Shown in pieces: positions 8,443-17,884 of a DNA stretch of 64,000 nt. Source of the stretch: Methanobrevibacter olleyae (GTDB lineage Archaea; Methanobacteriota; Methanobacteria; Methanobacteriales; Methanobacteriaceae); the NCBI GenBank assembly GCA_015063035.1, contig SUTG01000003.1, positions 21,151 to 85,150 of the forward strand. Reading direction: 5' to 3'. The translations under genes were made by a program, and so were the position numbers. Numbering within the stretch: the first letter of the stretch is position 1; each line of letters opens with the position of its first letter. The notes under the pieces were generated by a model that did no database searches, was not told the DNA's origin, and worked only from the letters and a program-made list of their open reading frames with translations.

Positions 8443-9708
8443 CTATTCACTAAAGCTCACTCTTTCGAATTTTTCAGGTTCTAAAATTGATTTGGTAGCA
8501 TCCACACCTACTTTAGTGGTTGTTCCATCTATCTCAGAAGCTTTTGGATCCAATGAAGAACCTCTTGCCTTAGGCACGATGATTATATCATCATCACCTT
8601 TCACACGTGTAGCTATTGCATATTCAATGTCTTGAGGATCAAAGATATCAACATCCTCATCAACCACAACAACATGCTTCAATGATGGGTGTGCGGCAAG
8701 TGCAGCCATAATGATGTTCTTTCCGTCACCTTCAGTTTGCTTCTTGATTGAAACTGCAGCATGCAACCAGCAGCAGCCTCCTTCTGTAAGAACCACATTC
8801 TGAACGGTAGGAACGGTGTTTTTCACTGCATTGAATATTCTTGGTTCCTGTGGCATGCCCTGAAGCAACTTATGTTCGAATCCTGCAGGAAGTATTGCAT
8901 GGTACATTGGATTTTCATTCTTGATGTACATCTTGCTTAACTTGATTACAGGCTCTTCCCTTACATAATCATAAGTGTCAGTCAAGTCAACAAATGGGCC
9001 TTCCGGTGCTGTTTCATCAACAAGTATCTTACCTTCAAGGATGATGTCAGCTTCAGGCACATTGATGCCGTTCTTGCAGGTGACGAGTTCCAATTCTCCA
9101 TCCTTGAATCTGTTTGCAACTTCCATTTCATCAGCATCTATTGGTATTGAAGTGGTACATGCAAGAAGGATTGCAGGTTCCATTCCAATAGCTATTGAAA
9201 TGTCCAAGTCCTTGCCCATGTCCTTTGCCTTTTGGAAGTATGTGTAAAGGTTTCTTGGCACGATACGGATAGCCAATTTGTTCTTTTCCAAAACAAGCAT
9301 TCTGTGAATTGAAGCGTTTTGAATTCCTGTTTCAGGGTCTCTTGCAAATACAACGCCAGCTGTAATGTATGCGCCACCATCACGCTTGTAATGTGTAAGG
9401 ATTGGAATCTTTCCTAAATCCACTCTTTTGCTGTCGTATTCATCCACCAAGTCGATGAACTTTGTAACAGGAGTTGGATTGTTCATTCCATCAATAATCT
9501 TATAGAGGATCTCATCAACCTGACAGCCAAGGGATTGGGCTATCTTTTCTCTTGTATTGCAGATACCGGAGACCACAGGGATGTCATATCCCTTTATGTT
9601 GTTTAGCATAACAGTGTCCTTTGGATATTTACGAAGCACTTTTGCAGCCTCATATTCAGCATCAAGCTCTTCATCAATTTGAATTACATTAATAATGTCT
9701 TTAGCCAT
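8443..9708 (-). CDS. UbiD family decarboxylase, probable trans-anhydromevalonate-5-phosphate decarboxylase
   Basis: A UbiD-superfamily decarboxylase of 421 residues, which needs prenylated FMN made by a UbiX-type enzyme (not in the window). Landmarks are [15 protein letters not shown], the helix start [14 protein letters not shown], the acidic segment [19 protein letters not shown], and [19 protein letters not shown]. Archaea with the modified mevalonate pathway use short UbiD proteins of this type for isoprenoid synthesis, and that is the most likely role. ATG 9708 is preferred over 9726 because GGGGATAGTGATT lies just upstream of it. It is separated from gpsA by 26 bp, so read-through is possible, but the function is housekeeping. 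Confidence 0.82.
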   Translation of the reverse strand: MAKDIINVIQIDEELDAEYEAAKVLRKYPKDTVMLNNIKGYDIPVVSGICNTREKIAQSLGCQVDEILYKIIDGMNNPTPVTKFIDLVDEYDSKRVDLGKIPILTHYKRDGGAYITAGVVFARDPETGIQNASIHRMLVLEKNKLAIRIVPRNLYTYFQKAKDMGKDLDISIAIGMEPAILLACTTSIPIDADEMEVANRFKDGELELVTCKNGINVPEADIILEGKILVDETAPEGPFVDLTDTYDYVREEPVIKLSKMYIKNENPMYHAILPAGFEHKLLQGMPQEPRIFNAVKNTVPTVQNVVLTEGGCCWLHAAVSIKKQTEGDGKNIIMAALAAHPSLKHVVVVDEDVDIFDPQDIEYAIATRVKGDDDIIIVPKARGSSLDPKASEIDGTTTKVGVDATKSILEPEKFERVSFSE

Positions 9709-9737
9709 AAAAATCACTATCCCCATTTCATTAATTT

Positions 9738-9866
9738 ATTTCATTTTTTTAAATAATCATTAGTCAGTATTTTTTACTTTAATACATTTCATTTTTTTAA
9801 ATAATCATTAGTCAGTATTTTTTTCATTAATTTATTTCAATTTTTAAATAATCATAAGTCAGCATT
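9738..9866. repeat. 48-bp tandem repeat, three copies, derived from the purE 3' end
   Basis: The word AAATAATCATTAGTCAG begins at 9751 and 9799 and recurs as AAATAATCATAAGTCAG at 9846. The last copy contains the purE stop codon (TCA at 9852-9854), so the two outer copies are duplications of the end of purE in the gap between purE and the ubiD-like gene. Each copy is preceded by a T-run. Confidence 0.85.
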
Positions 9867-10856
9867 CTTGTATTTAATCCATTTCAAGTTCTCTTCTATT
9901 TTCTTATCAGATATTGCAAGAATCTCTCCTGCAACTATTGCCGCATTTCTTCCATTGTCTATTCCAACGGTTCCAACAGGCACTCCTGGAGGCATGTTTG
10001 CCATAGTGAGCAATGCATCCTGACCATCTAGTTTTTTGGAGCATGGAACGCCAATAACCGGCTTTTCAGTCAATGCTACTACAGATCCAGCTACAAGGGC
10101 AGATAAACCGCTTATGGCAATGAATAACTTAGCATTGTTTCTTTTGCTCATGTAGGATTCAAAGTCCTTAGCATGTCTTATAGGAGAAATGTAATCCAAT
10201 TTATATTCAATTTGCATTCTTTCAAGGAGAATGGCCACATTTTTAGCTATTTCCATATCGGAATAGCTTCCTGCAAGTATCATTACATCTGGAGTGTCAT
10301 CCAACTCTTCAAAATCAATCTTCTCATAGTTTTCTTCAGCCAAAAAGTCTTTTTGGAAGTATTCACCTTCAAGGCTTTCAATAAGTTCCTTTTCACCTGC
10401 TTCAACCTTTTTCTGATATTCAACACGCAGGTCAGATATCCTTTCTGCAACAGCATCATCATAGCTTGCGATGATTTCACCAGCAAGAATTGCTGCATTG
10501 TCTCCCCTGTTTATTCCAACGGTTGTAACTGCTGTAGGGAAAGGCATTTGAACACATGCATACAATGCATCAAGGCCTCCAACTGCACCGTCTACAGGAA
10601 CTCCAATGACAGGTCTGTGGGTATATGCAGCTATTGCACCAGGCAAATGAGCGGCAAGGCCTGCAATTCCTATGAATACTTCTACCCCTTGTCTTGTAGC
10701 ATCCATAACAAGCTTCTTGACCTTATCATGGGTTCTGTGAGCAGAAGCGACTTTTAAGCTATATGGAATCTGAAGTTTTTCCAATATCTTTATTGATTTT
10801 AGAGCTATTTCCTTATCAGAAGCACTTCCAAGAATTATCATTACTTTTGGAATCAT
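9852..10856 (-). CDS. purE: N5-carboxyaminoimidazole ribonucleotide mutase/AIR carboxylase, two PurE domains in tandem
   Basis: De novo purine synthesis. The protein has 334 residues, twice the normal PurE length. Domain 1 (1-160) is a canonical PurE: MIILGSASDKE, VASAHRTHDKV with the catalytic-histidine region at 37-43, GIAGLAAHLPGAIAAYT and VDGAVGGLDALYACVQMP. Domain 2 (~188-334) keeps the fold (MILAGSYSDME, GVPCSKKLDGQDALLTMANM) but SAHRTH has become ISPIRHAKD and GLAAHLPG has become GLSALVAG, so it has probably lost catalysis and serves in assembly or regulation. The same tandem architecture is known in Methanobrevibacter. The start follows GGAGAAATTAA. Confidence 0.93.
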   Translation of the reverse strand: MIPKVMIILGSASDKEIALKSIKILEKLQIPYSLKVASAHRTHDKVKKLVMDATRQGVEVFIGIAGLAAHLPGAIAAYTHRPVIGVPVDGAVGGLDALYACVQMPFPTAVTTVGINRGDNAAILAGEIIASYDDAVAERISDLRVEYQKKVEAGEKELIESLEGEYFQKDFLAEENYEKIDFEELDDTPDVMILAGSYSDMEIAKNVAILLERMQIEYKLDYISPIRHAKDFESYMSKRNNAKLFIAISGLSALVAGSVVALTEKPVIGVPCSKKLDGQDALLTMANMPPGVPVGTVGIDNGRNAAIVAGEILAISDKKIEENLKWIKYKNADL

Positions 10857-10995
10857 TTAATTTCTCCTTTATCATTCTCTAGACGATATACTGTTAATAT
10901 ATATGTTTCAAGATAAATTTAGATTATATTTATATTTCTATTTACTAATATATAATATTTAATTAATACTTAATCGAGTTATTTTAGGGGTTTAT

Positions 10996-12171
10996 ATGGT
11001 AAGGATTTCTGTCATTGTCCCTGTTTACAATTGTGAAACTTATCTTGAAGAGTCATTGGGAAGCATTCTCAAGCAGACTTTCAATGACACTGAAATAATC
11101 TGCATCGATGATGGATCTTCTGATGCATCATTGAAAATATTGAATGAGATTGCATCTCAAGATTCAAGGATTGAAGTTTTCCCTCAGGAAAATCAAGGGG
11201 CAGGGGCTGCAAGAAACTATGGGATGGAAATGGCTTCAGGAGATTATGTCTACTTCTTTGATGCAGACGATTTCCTTGAAAGGGATGGATTGGAAAAGGC
11301 ATATTCCAATGCCATCAGAAACGATTCAGACATTGTATTCTTTAAGTTTGACCAGTATAAGGACAATAGGCTTTTAGCTCATTCAGGCCCTGACTTGGAA
11401 ATGCAGTTTGCCGGTGCCGATTTTGATAATTTCACATTCAATTGGCAGGACTATAGAGAAGGTCCTTTCACAGGCCCATTTGCCCCTTGGCTTAAGCTAT
11501 ATAAAAAGGAGTTTTTAGACGCTCATGAATGCTTCAAGTTTCCAAATGACTTGAACCATAACGATGTTCCCTTTCATGTGATGACATTTCTAAAGGCCTC
11601 TAGGATTTCATTTGTTCCAGAGCATCTCTATCGCTATAGAATAGACAATGCAGCTTCCATTTCAAACAATCGATTGAAGAAATATGACCATATCTTTAGG
11701 ATTATCCATATAGTCGAGGATTTCCTGTTGTCTGAAGATTATATTGAAGAGTTCAAAAGGGAACTTGATTATTTCAAGGCCAATAGGATCACATATGAAA
11801 TGTATGGAAGGCCTGAAGAGTATTTTTATTTAGCTAAAGAGGAACTCAAATCAGTGGATTTAAGCAATGGATTATTGTCCAAGGACACATCATTCAAGGC
11901 CAACACCATTTTAAGCTCCAATTCCCTTGAAGAGTATAACCATAAGATCAATGCCAATAAGGAAATAAATGGCTTAAAAAGAGAAAACATGTCTTTAGCA
12001 GATGAGATCAATAGCTTAAAAAGAAAAAACAAATCTTTAGCATATGAAAACAAACTGCTTAGTGATAAATTAAAAAAAGCAAAAGACAAGAATGGGGAAA
12101 TTTTAAATTCCAAGAGCTGGAAAATAACAGAACCTCTTAGAAGAATTAAAAGACTTAAAAGAAAGTTTTGA
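10996..12171 (+). CDS. GT2 family glycosyltransferase with C-terminal coiled coil
   Basis: GT-A fold glycosyltransferase of 391 residues. The N-terminus is VIVPVYNCETYLEESL; the nucleotide-sugar aspartates are ICIDDGSSD and the DxD is FFDADDF, with GAGAARNYGM between them. Residues ~310-375 form a heptad-rich coiled coil with repeats of the type NGLKREN/NSLKRKN. The C-terminus NSKSWKITEPLRRIKRL matches the SWxxTxPLR tail seen on many LPS/teichoic-type GT2 enzymes. The start follows AGGGGTTTAT. Predicted to add sugars to an envelope polysaccharide at the cytoplasmic membrane; donor and acceptor unknown. It is divergent from purE and stands alone. Confidence 0.88.
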   Translation: MVRISVIVPVYNCETYLEESLGSILKQTFNDTEIICIDDGSSDASLKILNEIASQDSRIEVFPQENQGAGAARNYGMEMASGDYVYFFDADDFLERDGLEKAYSNAIRNDSDIVFFKFDQYKDNRLLAHSGPDLEMQFAGADFDNFTFNWQDYREGPFTGPFAPWLKLYKKEFLDAHECFKFPNDLNHNDVPFHVMTFLKASRISFVPEHLYRYRIDNAASISNNRLKKYDHIFRIIHIVEDFLLSEDYIEEFKRELDYFKANRITYEMYGRPEEYFYLAKEELKSVDLSNGLLSKDTSFKANTILSSNSLEEYNHKINANKEINGLKRENMSLADEINSLKRKNKSLAYENKLLSDKLKKAKDKNGEILNSKSWKITEPLRRIKRLKRKF

Positions 12172-12345
12172 TTTGTTCTTATTATTCAAAAACACCTATA
12201 AAAATATCAGAAACTTAATATAGTTTTGATTTATTCTTTTTCTACAAAAACACCTATAAAAAATTCAGAAACTTAATATAGTTTTGATTTATTCTTATTA
12301 TTCAAAAACACCTAATGTATTACAAAAATATCAAAAACTTAATAA
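12165..12345. repeat. 58-bp tandem repeat, three copies, starting in the GT2 stop codon
   Basis: GTTTTGATTTATTCTT begins at 12223 and 12281, and a slightly different first copy begins at 12165, inside the last codons of the glycosyltransferase gene (its TGA stop is within GTTTTGA). Each unit continues with CAAAAACACCTA and AGAAACTTAATATAG; the last copy is partial and diverged. It fills the gap before the permease gene. Confidence 0.88.
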
Positions 12346-12415
12346 ATATTAATAAATTAATATAATAAATGTAGAGAACTTAATCTAGTTTAAGTTTTCA
12401 TACTTGAGGTGTTTT

Positions 12416-13753
12416 ATGTTAAACAAATTTTTTAAATTAGATGAAAATAATACTGATCTAAAAACTGAGTTTCTTGCAGGTTTAACTACATTTTTAGCAA
12501 TGGCTTACATTTTAGGTGTAAACCCTACCATGCTTGCTGAAGGTGGAATGCCTGCAACAGGAGTATTTTTCGCAACTGCTCTTGCTTCAGGGGTCTCTTG
12601 TATCATCATGGGTCTTATTTCAAAATACCCTGTTGGTCTTGCTCCTGGTATGGGTATGAATGCATTGTTTACCTATACAATTATCTTAACTATGGGTAAC
12701 ACTTGGGAAACTGCACTTGCAGCTGTATTTGTTTCAAGTATAATCTTTTTATTAATTACCATTTCCGGTTTAAGGGAAGCTATTCTCAATGCACTTCCAT
12801 TTGACTTAAAATTAGCAATTGGTGCTGGTATTGGTTTCTTCTTGGCATTTATCGGATTGAAAGGTGCTGGAATTATCGTAGCTGACCCTGCTACTTTAGT
12901 AGGTATGGGCACAATCTTATCCGCTCCTGCACTTTTAGCAGTAATTGGTATTTTACTTACCTTAATCTTATACATTAAGAAAGTGCCTGCAGCCGTATTC
13001 CTTGGTTTAGTGATAACTGCAATCTTAGGTGTAATCTTTACTTTAGCTGGTTTCGGTGCTGGAGATGTCTTAATGCCTTCCGTTCCTGCAGAATTCATTT
13101 CATTTAGTTTTGACACTTCTGTAGTCGGTGCATTTGCAAAAGGATTCACTCAATTATTCTCTAACATCCCTAACTTAATCATGATCTTATTCTCTTTATT
13201 ATTCGTGACTTTCTTTGATACTACTGGAACCTTAATTCCTTTAGCAAATCAATGCGGTTTCGTTGATGAAGAAGGTAAAGCTGAAGGTATCGACAAAGCT
13301 TTCCTTGGGGACGCTATTGGTGGAATAATCGGTGCTGTTTTAGGTACTTCAACCTTAACCGCATATGTTGAAAGTGCAACAGGTATCGGTCTTGGTGGTA
13401 GAACTGGTTTAACCGCTGTATTCACTGGTATCTTCTTCTTGCTTGCACTTATCTTCGCTCCTACCGTTTTAGCATTGTTTACTTCTTCTGTAACTGCTGC
13501 AGCATTAGTGATTGTAGGTATCTTAATGATCGTACAATTAAAAGAAGTGGACTGGGACAACATGGTTGTAGCTGCTTCCGTATTCATGACAATCATCATG
13601 ATGCTTTTAACCTACTCCATTTCCTTAGGTATCGCATGGGGATTCGTCACTTACGCAATTGCATCCATTGCTACCGGTAAAGCTAAAGAGTTCAGTTGGA
13701 TTATGTGGATTATGGTAATCATATTCGCATTATACGTATTCTTCGGACTCTAG
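12416..13753 (+). CDS. NCS2-family purine (guanine/hypoxanthine/adenine) permease
   Basis: A polytopic membrane transporter of 445 residues in the AzgA/PbuG branch of the NCS2 family, importing purine bases with protons. Family marks are LTTFLAMAYILGVNP at the first membrane helix, GLAPGMGMNALFTYT, FDTTGTLIPLANQCG, and the conserved ESATGIGLGGRTGLTAV. About 12-14 hydrophobic segments are visible. ATG 12416 follows GAGGTGTTTT; an in-frame TTG at 12404 is upstream of that site and is rejected. Codon choice is more uniform (many TTA, GCA, GGT) than in the neighbours, suggesting good expression. Purine salvage complements the purE gene nearby. Confidence 0.93.
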   Translation: MLNKFFKLDENNTDLKTEFLAGLTTFLAMAYILGVNPTMLAEGGMPATGVFFATALASGVSCIIMGLISKYPVGLAPGMGMNALFTYTIILTMGNTWETALAAVFVSSIIFLLITISGLREAILNALPFDLKLAIGAGIGFFLAFIGLKGAGIIVADPATLVGMGTILSAPALLAVIGILLTLILYIKKVPAAVFLGLVITAILGVIFTLAGFGAGDVLMPSVPAEFISFSFDTSVVGAFAKGFTQLFSNIPNLIMILFSLLFVTFFDTTGTLIPLANQCGFVDEEGKAEGIDKAFLGDAIGGIIGAVLGTSTLTAYVESATGIGLGGRTGLTAVFTGIFFLLALIFAPTVLALFTSSVTAAALVIVGILMIVQLKEVDWDNMVVAASVFMTIIMMLLTYSISLGIAWGFVTYAIASIATGKAKEFSWIMWIMVIIFALYVFFGL

Positions 13754-13765
13754 TTGATAAAAAAC

Positions 13766-13800
13766 AGTTATCACTTTTTGTGATAACTTTCTTTTTTTCT
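13766..13800 (+). terminator. hairpin plus T-run terminator after the purine permease
   Basis: A perfect 9-bp stem, AGTTATCAC (13766-13774) and GTGATAACT (13780-13788), encloses TTTTT and is followed by TTCTTTTTTTCTTTTTT. Confidence 0.8.
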
Positions 13801-13994
13801 TTTTTATTATTTTCAATAATTTTTTTAAACTTTTATAGCTATTTTTGATTATTTCATTTTCCTAATCATGAATTTATATTGTCTCATTTTAAAAAAAATA
13901 ATAAGGTTTATACATTCTTAAAACATAATAATAATATTATAGTATTATAAATTTCCATGAGATTTTAATCAATTCATGTTTAAGAGGTGAAAAA

Positions 13995-15716
13995 GTGTCT
14001 TGGCTGCTTGTGATTTTAGTGTTTTTGCTTGCTTCAATCAAAACAACTAAGGTTTCAGACAAATCAGTTTCCATAGTTATTCCTGCATACAATGAAGAGG
14101 CTACAGTTGCTAAAGTGGTAAGTGTGGCTCGCAAGCTATCATATGTGGATGAAGTCATTGTCGTCGATGATGGATCCACTGACAGAACTGTAGAGGAAGC
14201 GGAAAATGCTGGAGCCACTGTAATACGCCACATAATGAATGAAGGTAAAGGTTCAGCAATCAAGACAGGATTCAAATACTCTCATGGAGATATTGTAGCT
14301 TTTATCGATGCGGATGTTTCAAACTTCACTTCAGAAAAGATCGATAAGATCATAAGGCCGATTCTAGAGGACAGAACCGACATTACCAAAACCAAGTTTG
14401 CAAGGGAGAGCGGTCGTGTAACAGAGCTGACTGCAAAGCCTCTTTTAGGTTTCTTCTTCCCAGAGCTTGATTATGAACAGCCTTTAAGCGGCCAGTTTGC
14501 AGGTAAGCGTTCTGCATTGAGTAAAATAAGATTCGAAAAGGATTACGGTGTGGATGTTGGTATTGTATTGGATGCTGATGTTCACGGAATAAAGATTTTG
14601 GAAGTTGATATTGGGGAGATTTGTCATGACATGTCTCCACTAGCCGATTTAAACAAGATGGCTAACGAAGTTGTGAGAACCATTATTGACAGGGCTGTGG
14701 AATACGGCCGTGTCACCATGATGGATAAATTGGGAAACTATATCAGAATGGCCATTATGGGATTGTCCTTAATAATTTTAGGCCTTTTCATGATATTCTT
14801 TGTACCATTCATACCTGTTTTTGTCTCTGTATTTGTAGCATTTATCGGCATTGTGCTGACAGTATTCTATTTCTTGCGCATTATTAGAAGGTCCATACCT
14901 ATTCTGAAGAAAAGCAATACACGGGCATCATTGCAATCATTTGTAAGAATGCACTTCCCATTGATTGTTGCAGGATTGATCTTAATATTGATGCTTTCAA
15001 CATTCCTATCTGCAGCCAGTTTTGATGACGGTAAAATTTCAGTGGAGCTCACTTCAAGAAACTTCGTTTACGCCCCGTCTGACCATAACCAGCAAACCAT
15101 TTCTGTTAGAGGCCCATATACCATTGACAGCGCTTTAGAGAATGAAACAGATATATTAAGGATTCCAGATGATGCCTTAAGTACGTTGGAAATGTCTGTA
15201 AACGATACAATGATTATCGATGGCAAATCCTACAACGTAAACGAAACAAAGGAAGGGGATAGTGTAAACAGATTCAGATTGCCGTCAAAGGTAAAGGAAG
15301 AATTGGATCTCTCTGATGGTGAGGTCATACCAAACAGTCACTTGACAGAGGCTTTCCAGAACATAACCGTAATGCATAATATCCAATTCAATAACTTAAG
15401 CGATGTAATGGAAGGATTCGTTGAATTTGAAATCAGTCCAAGATCCACTAATGCAAGCTTTTTCAATTTGACTTTAGGAAATGAATCAATCCTGTCTTCA
15501 GTTGGAAACTTTGAAAACGGTTCAAGCTATTCAATTTCATATGATGGAAACATCATGTGCACATTTGATTATGATGATGTCATGAATGGAAATTTCACAT
15601 TCAGCTTTGATGGAAAGGATGGAATGATAGAGTTTTCAAATAGAAACAGCACTTCAATAAGAAATTATGTTTCAAGCGATAAGGATTCTTTTGTTCAGTT
15701 AAGGTCACTTGAATAA
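13995..15716 (+). CDS. membrane GT2 glycosyltransferase with extracytoplasmic C-terminal domain
   Basis: GTG start at 13995 with GAGGTGAAAAA upstream. After a short hydrophobic N-terminus comes a GT2 domain (about 25-245) resembling dolichyl-phosphate-sugar synthases and glucosyl-3-phosphoglycerate synthase: VIPAYNEEATVAKVV, IVVDDGSTDRTVEEA, NEGKGSAIKTGFK, FIDADVSNF. Two strong membrane segments follow (~255-300) and a third near 320-345. The remaining ~230 residues are polar and predicted to lie outside the cell, with several N-x-S/T sequons (FNLTLGNES, NITVMHN). The outside domain has SPDR-like text (IDGKSYNVNET) but no family I recognise. Likely makes or transfers a polyprenyl-linked sugar for envelope glycans or glycoprotein. 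Confidence 0.82.
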   Translation: MSWLLVILVFLLASIKTTKVSDKSVSIVIPAYNEEATVAKVVSVARKLSYVDEVIVVDDGSTDRTVEEAENAGATVIRHIMNEGKGSAIKTGFKYSHGDIVAFIDADVSNFTSEKIDKIIRPILEDRTDITKTKFARESGRVTELTAKPLLGFFFPELDYEQPLSGQFAGKRSALSKIRFEKDYGVDVGIVLDADVHGIKILEVDIGEICHDMSPLADLNKMANEVVRTIIDRAVEYGRVTMMDKLGNYIRMAIMGLSLIILGLFMIFFVPFIPVFVSVFVAFIGIVLTVFYFLRIIRRSIPILKKSNTRASLQSFVRMHFPLIVAGLILILMLSTFLSAASFDDGKISVELTSRNFVYAPSDHNQQTISVRGPYTIDSALENETDILRIPDDALSTLEMSVNDTMIIDGKSYNVNETKEGDSVNRFRLPSKVKEELDLSDGEVIPNSHLTEAFQNITVMHNIQFNNLSDVMEGFVEFEISPRSTNASFFNLTLGNESILSSVGNFENGSSYSISYDGNIMCTFDYDDVMNGNFTFSFDGKDGMIEFSNRNSTSIRNYVSSDKDSFVQLRSLE

Positions 15717-15771
15717 ATACATTTTTATTTAATTGTTTTCTTAAATTTTTTATGTTTTAATGGGGATTATA

Positions 15772-16152
15772 ATGGAAATTACAGGAATAGTCACAACAGG
15801 ATTGGGAAAGGCAGCATATTTTTTAGGCCAGGATTTCTATAAGAATCAATTCAGGGAAAAATGCGGTTTCACCCCATTTCCTGGAACCTTAAACCTCATT
15901 GTGGAAGAGGATAAGCTAGATGATATAAGATTGATGAAAAGCAGCTGCAAGAATCTTATAAAGCCGGATCAAGGATTCGGTGCAGTAAGGTATATTCGAG
16001 CTCATCTAAACAAGGACATTGTAGGAGCCATTGTATTTCCAGACAAGACAACCCATGATGAGAATTATTTGGAATTCATATCAAAGGACAAGTTAAGGGA
16101 CAAATACAATTTCAAAGATGGGGATGAAGTGACTTTAACTATTGATATTTAA
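15772..16152 (+). CDS. ribK: CTP-dependent riboflavin kinase
   Basis: The archaeal enzyme that phosphorylates riboflavin to FMN using CTP. 126 residues, the usual size, with GIVTTGLGKAAYFLGQ at the N-terminus, the signature GFTPFPGTLNLIV (about residues 31-43), and the C-terminal GDEVTLTID. No HTH domain is fused. ATG 15772 has GGGGATT six bases upstream; the in-frame ATG at 15760 contains that site and is rejected. FMN/FAD supply matters here because the region also encodes flavoproteins, and F420 chemistry depends on a riboflavin-pathway intermediate. It stands alone on the + strand. Confidence 0.92.
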   Translation: MEITGIVTTGLGKAAYFLGQDFYKNQFREKCGFTPFPGTLNLIVEEDKLDDIRLMKSSCKNLIKPDQGFGAVRYIRAHLNKDIVGAIVFPDKTTHDENYLEFISKDKLRDKYNFKDGDEVTLTIDI

Positions 16153-16221
16153 CGATTTGATTTAATAATTTACTTTTTTTTTTTAACATTGTATAGCTAA
16201 ATTTTATATTGGAGGGGGAAT

Positions 16222-17019
16222 ATGAAAAAATGTGCCAATTGTGGAAAGGAAAACGTTGATGAGGCTATTTTTTGTGCTGATTGTGGTGCAAAATTAGGCA
16301 TTTATAATAGTTCCACCTCTTCAAGTGCCTCAACAACGGATAATTCTTTAAATTATTCTTCTAATCAAACAAGCAATCAAGCAAATAATAAAGAACCGAA
16401 TAAATTAAAGGTCTGCTGTTGCTATGTACCTATAGTTCTATTTGTTCTCTTTTTAGCAGCTGCATTAATTTACGCCGGATTTGCTGAAAGTTTTGGAACA
16501 TACTATCCTGATGATTTTAATTATTTGGACTCAAATGCCGATGGCAAGGTAACCTTTGAAGAAATTACAGAAGTGAACTGGATTTATTTAGATAATTCAA
16601 CACTTAAAAGATTCTTTGAGGGAGCTGATCTTAATCATAACGGTTATTTGAAGGGTCATGAATTTGATCTTTTTGGGGATGATGTAGTAAGTTATGGAGA
16701 GTCTTCTGAAGACACCAGTTCCAGCAATGATAAGTATAAATATTCATCATCTTCCTCATCTTCAAGTTCTAGCCATGGCAGTGATTACAGTTCAGGTAGT
16801 TCTAAATACACCAACAGCCTTAACAATCATGAATACGATAGGTCAGAAGGATACGTTTTAACATGCCCATACTGTGGAAGTGAATCGGTATATGAAACCG
16901 GAGGGCATTACAGATGTGCTGAATGTGGCAGTAACATTTACAATCCAGACGATTTGGAATTAGGATATTGGGAAGGATATATGGAGTTATTGGCTCCAGT
17001 ATCGTTAACTATTAATTAA
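16222..17019 (+). CDS. membrane protein with N- and C-terminal zinc ribbons and EF-hand-like loops
   Basis: 265 residues, no named family recognised. Visible in order: an N-terminal zinc ribbon (CANCGKEN then CADCGAKLG, C4/C7/C18/C21), a Ser/Asn-rich linker, one membrane helix (~72-92, VPIVLFVLFLAAALIYAG), two EF-hand-like acidic loops (DSNADGKVTFEEI near 106 and DLNHNGYLKGHEFD near 138), a poly-Ser linker, and a second zinc ribbon (CPYCGSESV then CAECGSNIY). The start follows GGAGGGGGA. The next gene is a shorter paralogue with the same order except the first ribbon. The architecture suggests a calcium-responsive membrane sensor or scaffold; that is inference only. Confidence 0.8.
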   Translation: MKKCANCGKENVDEAIFCADCGAKLGIYNSSTSSSASTTDNSLNYSSNQTSNQANNKEPNKLKVCCCYVPIVLFVLFLAAALIYAGFAESFGTYYPDDFNYLDSNADGKVTFEEITEVNWIYLDNSTLKRFFEGADLNHNGYLKGHEFDLFGDDVVSYGESSEDTSSSNDKYKYSSSSSSSSSSHGSDYSSGSSKYTNSLNNHEYDRSEGYVLTCPYCGSESVYETGGHYRCAECGSNIYNPDDLELGYWEGYMELLAPVSLTIN

Positions 17020-17079
17020 GATATGAACATAGTAATTAACATCAGAAAACGATAATATTTGTAAAAAAAAGGGGATTTT

Positions 17080-17751
17080 ATGTCAGGTATAGAAGATTTG
17101 ATAAATCAATTTAATGAAATGAACATCATCAAAAGAATTATAGTCGGATGCTGTGCAGTTTATTTGATTCTAATGATAATCACTCTTTTAGGCCATGCAA
17201 TACTTGGAATTCCATGGGATTCATATACAGAGGAAACACCAACCGATTACACTGATTTTGTGGACTTGGACCTTGATGGAAATGGCGGTTTGAGTTTTGA
17301 TGAAGTCAAATATTATGACCACAATTCAGAATTCACCATTTCAGATTCGGATTTATACAGCATCTTTGAGCGGTGCGATAAAAATGGAAATGGCTTGCTT
17401 ATTGGCGGTGAGTATGACCATTATGTCATCAGTGTAAAAAATCATCTCAGTGATTTGAAGGCCCAAAAGGAAAAAGCTCAAAGGGAAGCTCAAGAAAGGG
17501 CTAGGCAATCTTCAAGCTCTTCTTCAAGTTCCAGCTCCAGTCATAGTCATTCAAGCTCTTATGATAGTTATGATGGTGCTGAAACCTGTCCATACTGTGG
17601 AAGCGAAGCTGTTTATTCATCAGGAAATGGGTATAGATGCGCTGAATGTGGAAACTATATATCAAATCCAGATGACTTGAACTTGAATTACGAAGAGGGG
17701 TATTATGAATTAACACTCCCTTCGTTTATTAATTCTATAAATAAGGTTTAG
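17080..17751 (+). CDS. membrane protein with EF-hand-like loops and C-terminal zinc ribbon
   Basis: 223 residues, a tandem paralogue of the preceding gene without its N-terminal zinc ribbon. It has one membrane helix near 19-42 (RIIVGCCAVYLILMII), an EF-hand-like loop DLDLDGNGGLSFDEV near 62, a second DKNGNGLLIGGEYD near 97, a charged helical segment (QKEKAQREAQERARQ), a long Ser run, and a zinc ribbon CPYCGSEAV/CAECGNYIS followed by NPDDL as in its neighbour. The spacing of Asp/Asn/Gly in both loops (DxDxNG and DxNxNG) is compatible with calcium binding. Function unknown; the pair looks like a local duplication that diverged at the N-terminus. Confidence 0.8.
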   Translation: MSGIEDLINQFNEMNIIKRIIVGCCAVYLILMIITLLGHAILGIPWDSYTEETPTDYTDFVDLDLDGNGGLSFDEVKYYDHNSEFTISDSDLYSIFERCDKNGNGLLIGGEYDHYVISVKNHLSDLKAQKEKAQREAQERARQSSSSSSSSSSSHSHSSSYDSYDGAETCPYCGSEAVYSSGNGYRCAECGNYISNPDDLNLNYEEGYYELTLPSFINSINKV

Positions 17752-17830
17752 GATATGCGTTCCCTTCGTTTATTTATTCCATAAATGAAATTTAATAGTA
17801 AATTTCAAATTTACTATTTTTCTATTTTTT
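17717..17830 (+). terminator. hairpin terminator, with a diverged 44-bp direct repeat of the gene end upstream
   Basis: TCCCTTCGTTTATT occurs at 17717 (inside the last codons of the gene ending at 17751) and again at 17761, a 44-bp spacing. It is followed by the inverted repeat AATAGTAAATT (17794-17804) and AATTTACTATT (17808-17818), then TTTCTATTTTTTA, a good intrinsic terminator. Confidence 0.72.
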
Positions 17831-17884
17831 ATTATTGAAATCATAGCTATTGTTTTATCTATCTATTTTTTAAAAATAAGCAAA

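Noticed and set aside
10173..10757. 194-codon + strand frame opposite purE
   Set aside because: Shadow of purE, with cysteine- and serine-rich low-quality sequence; the minus-strand gene is certain.
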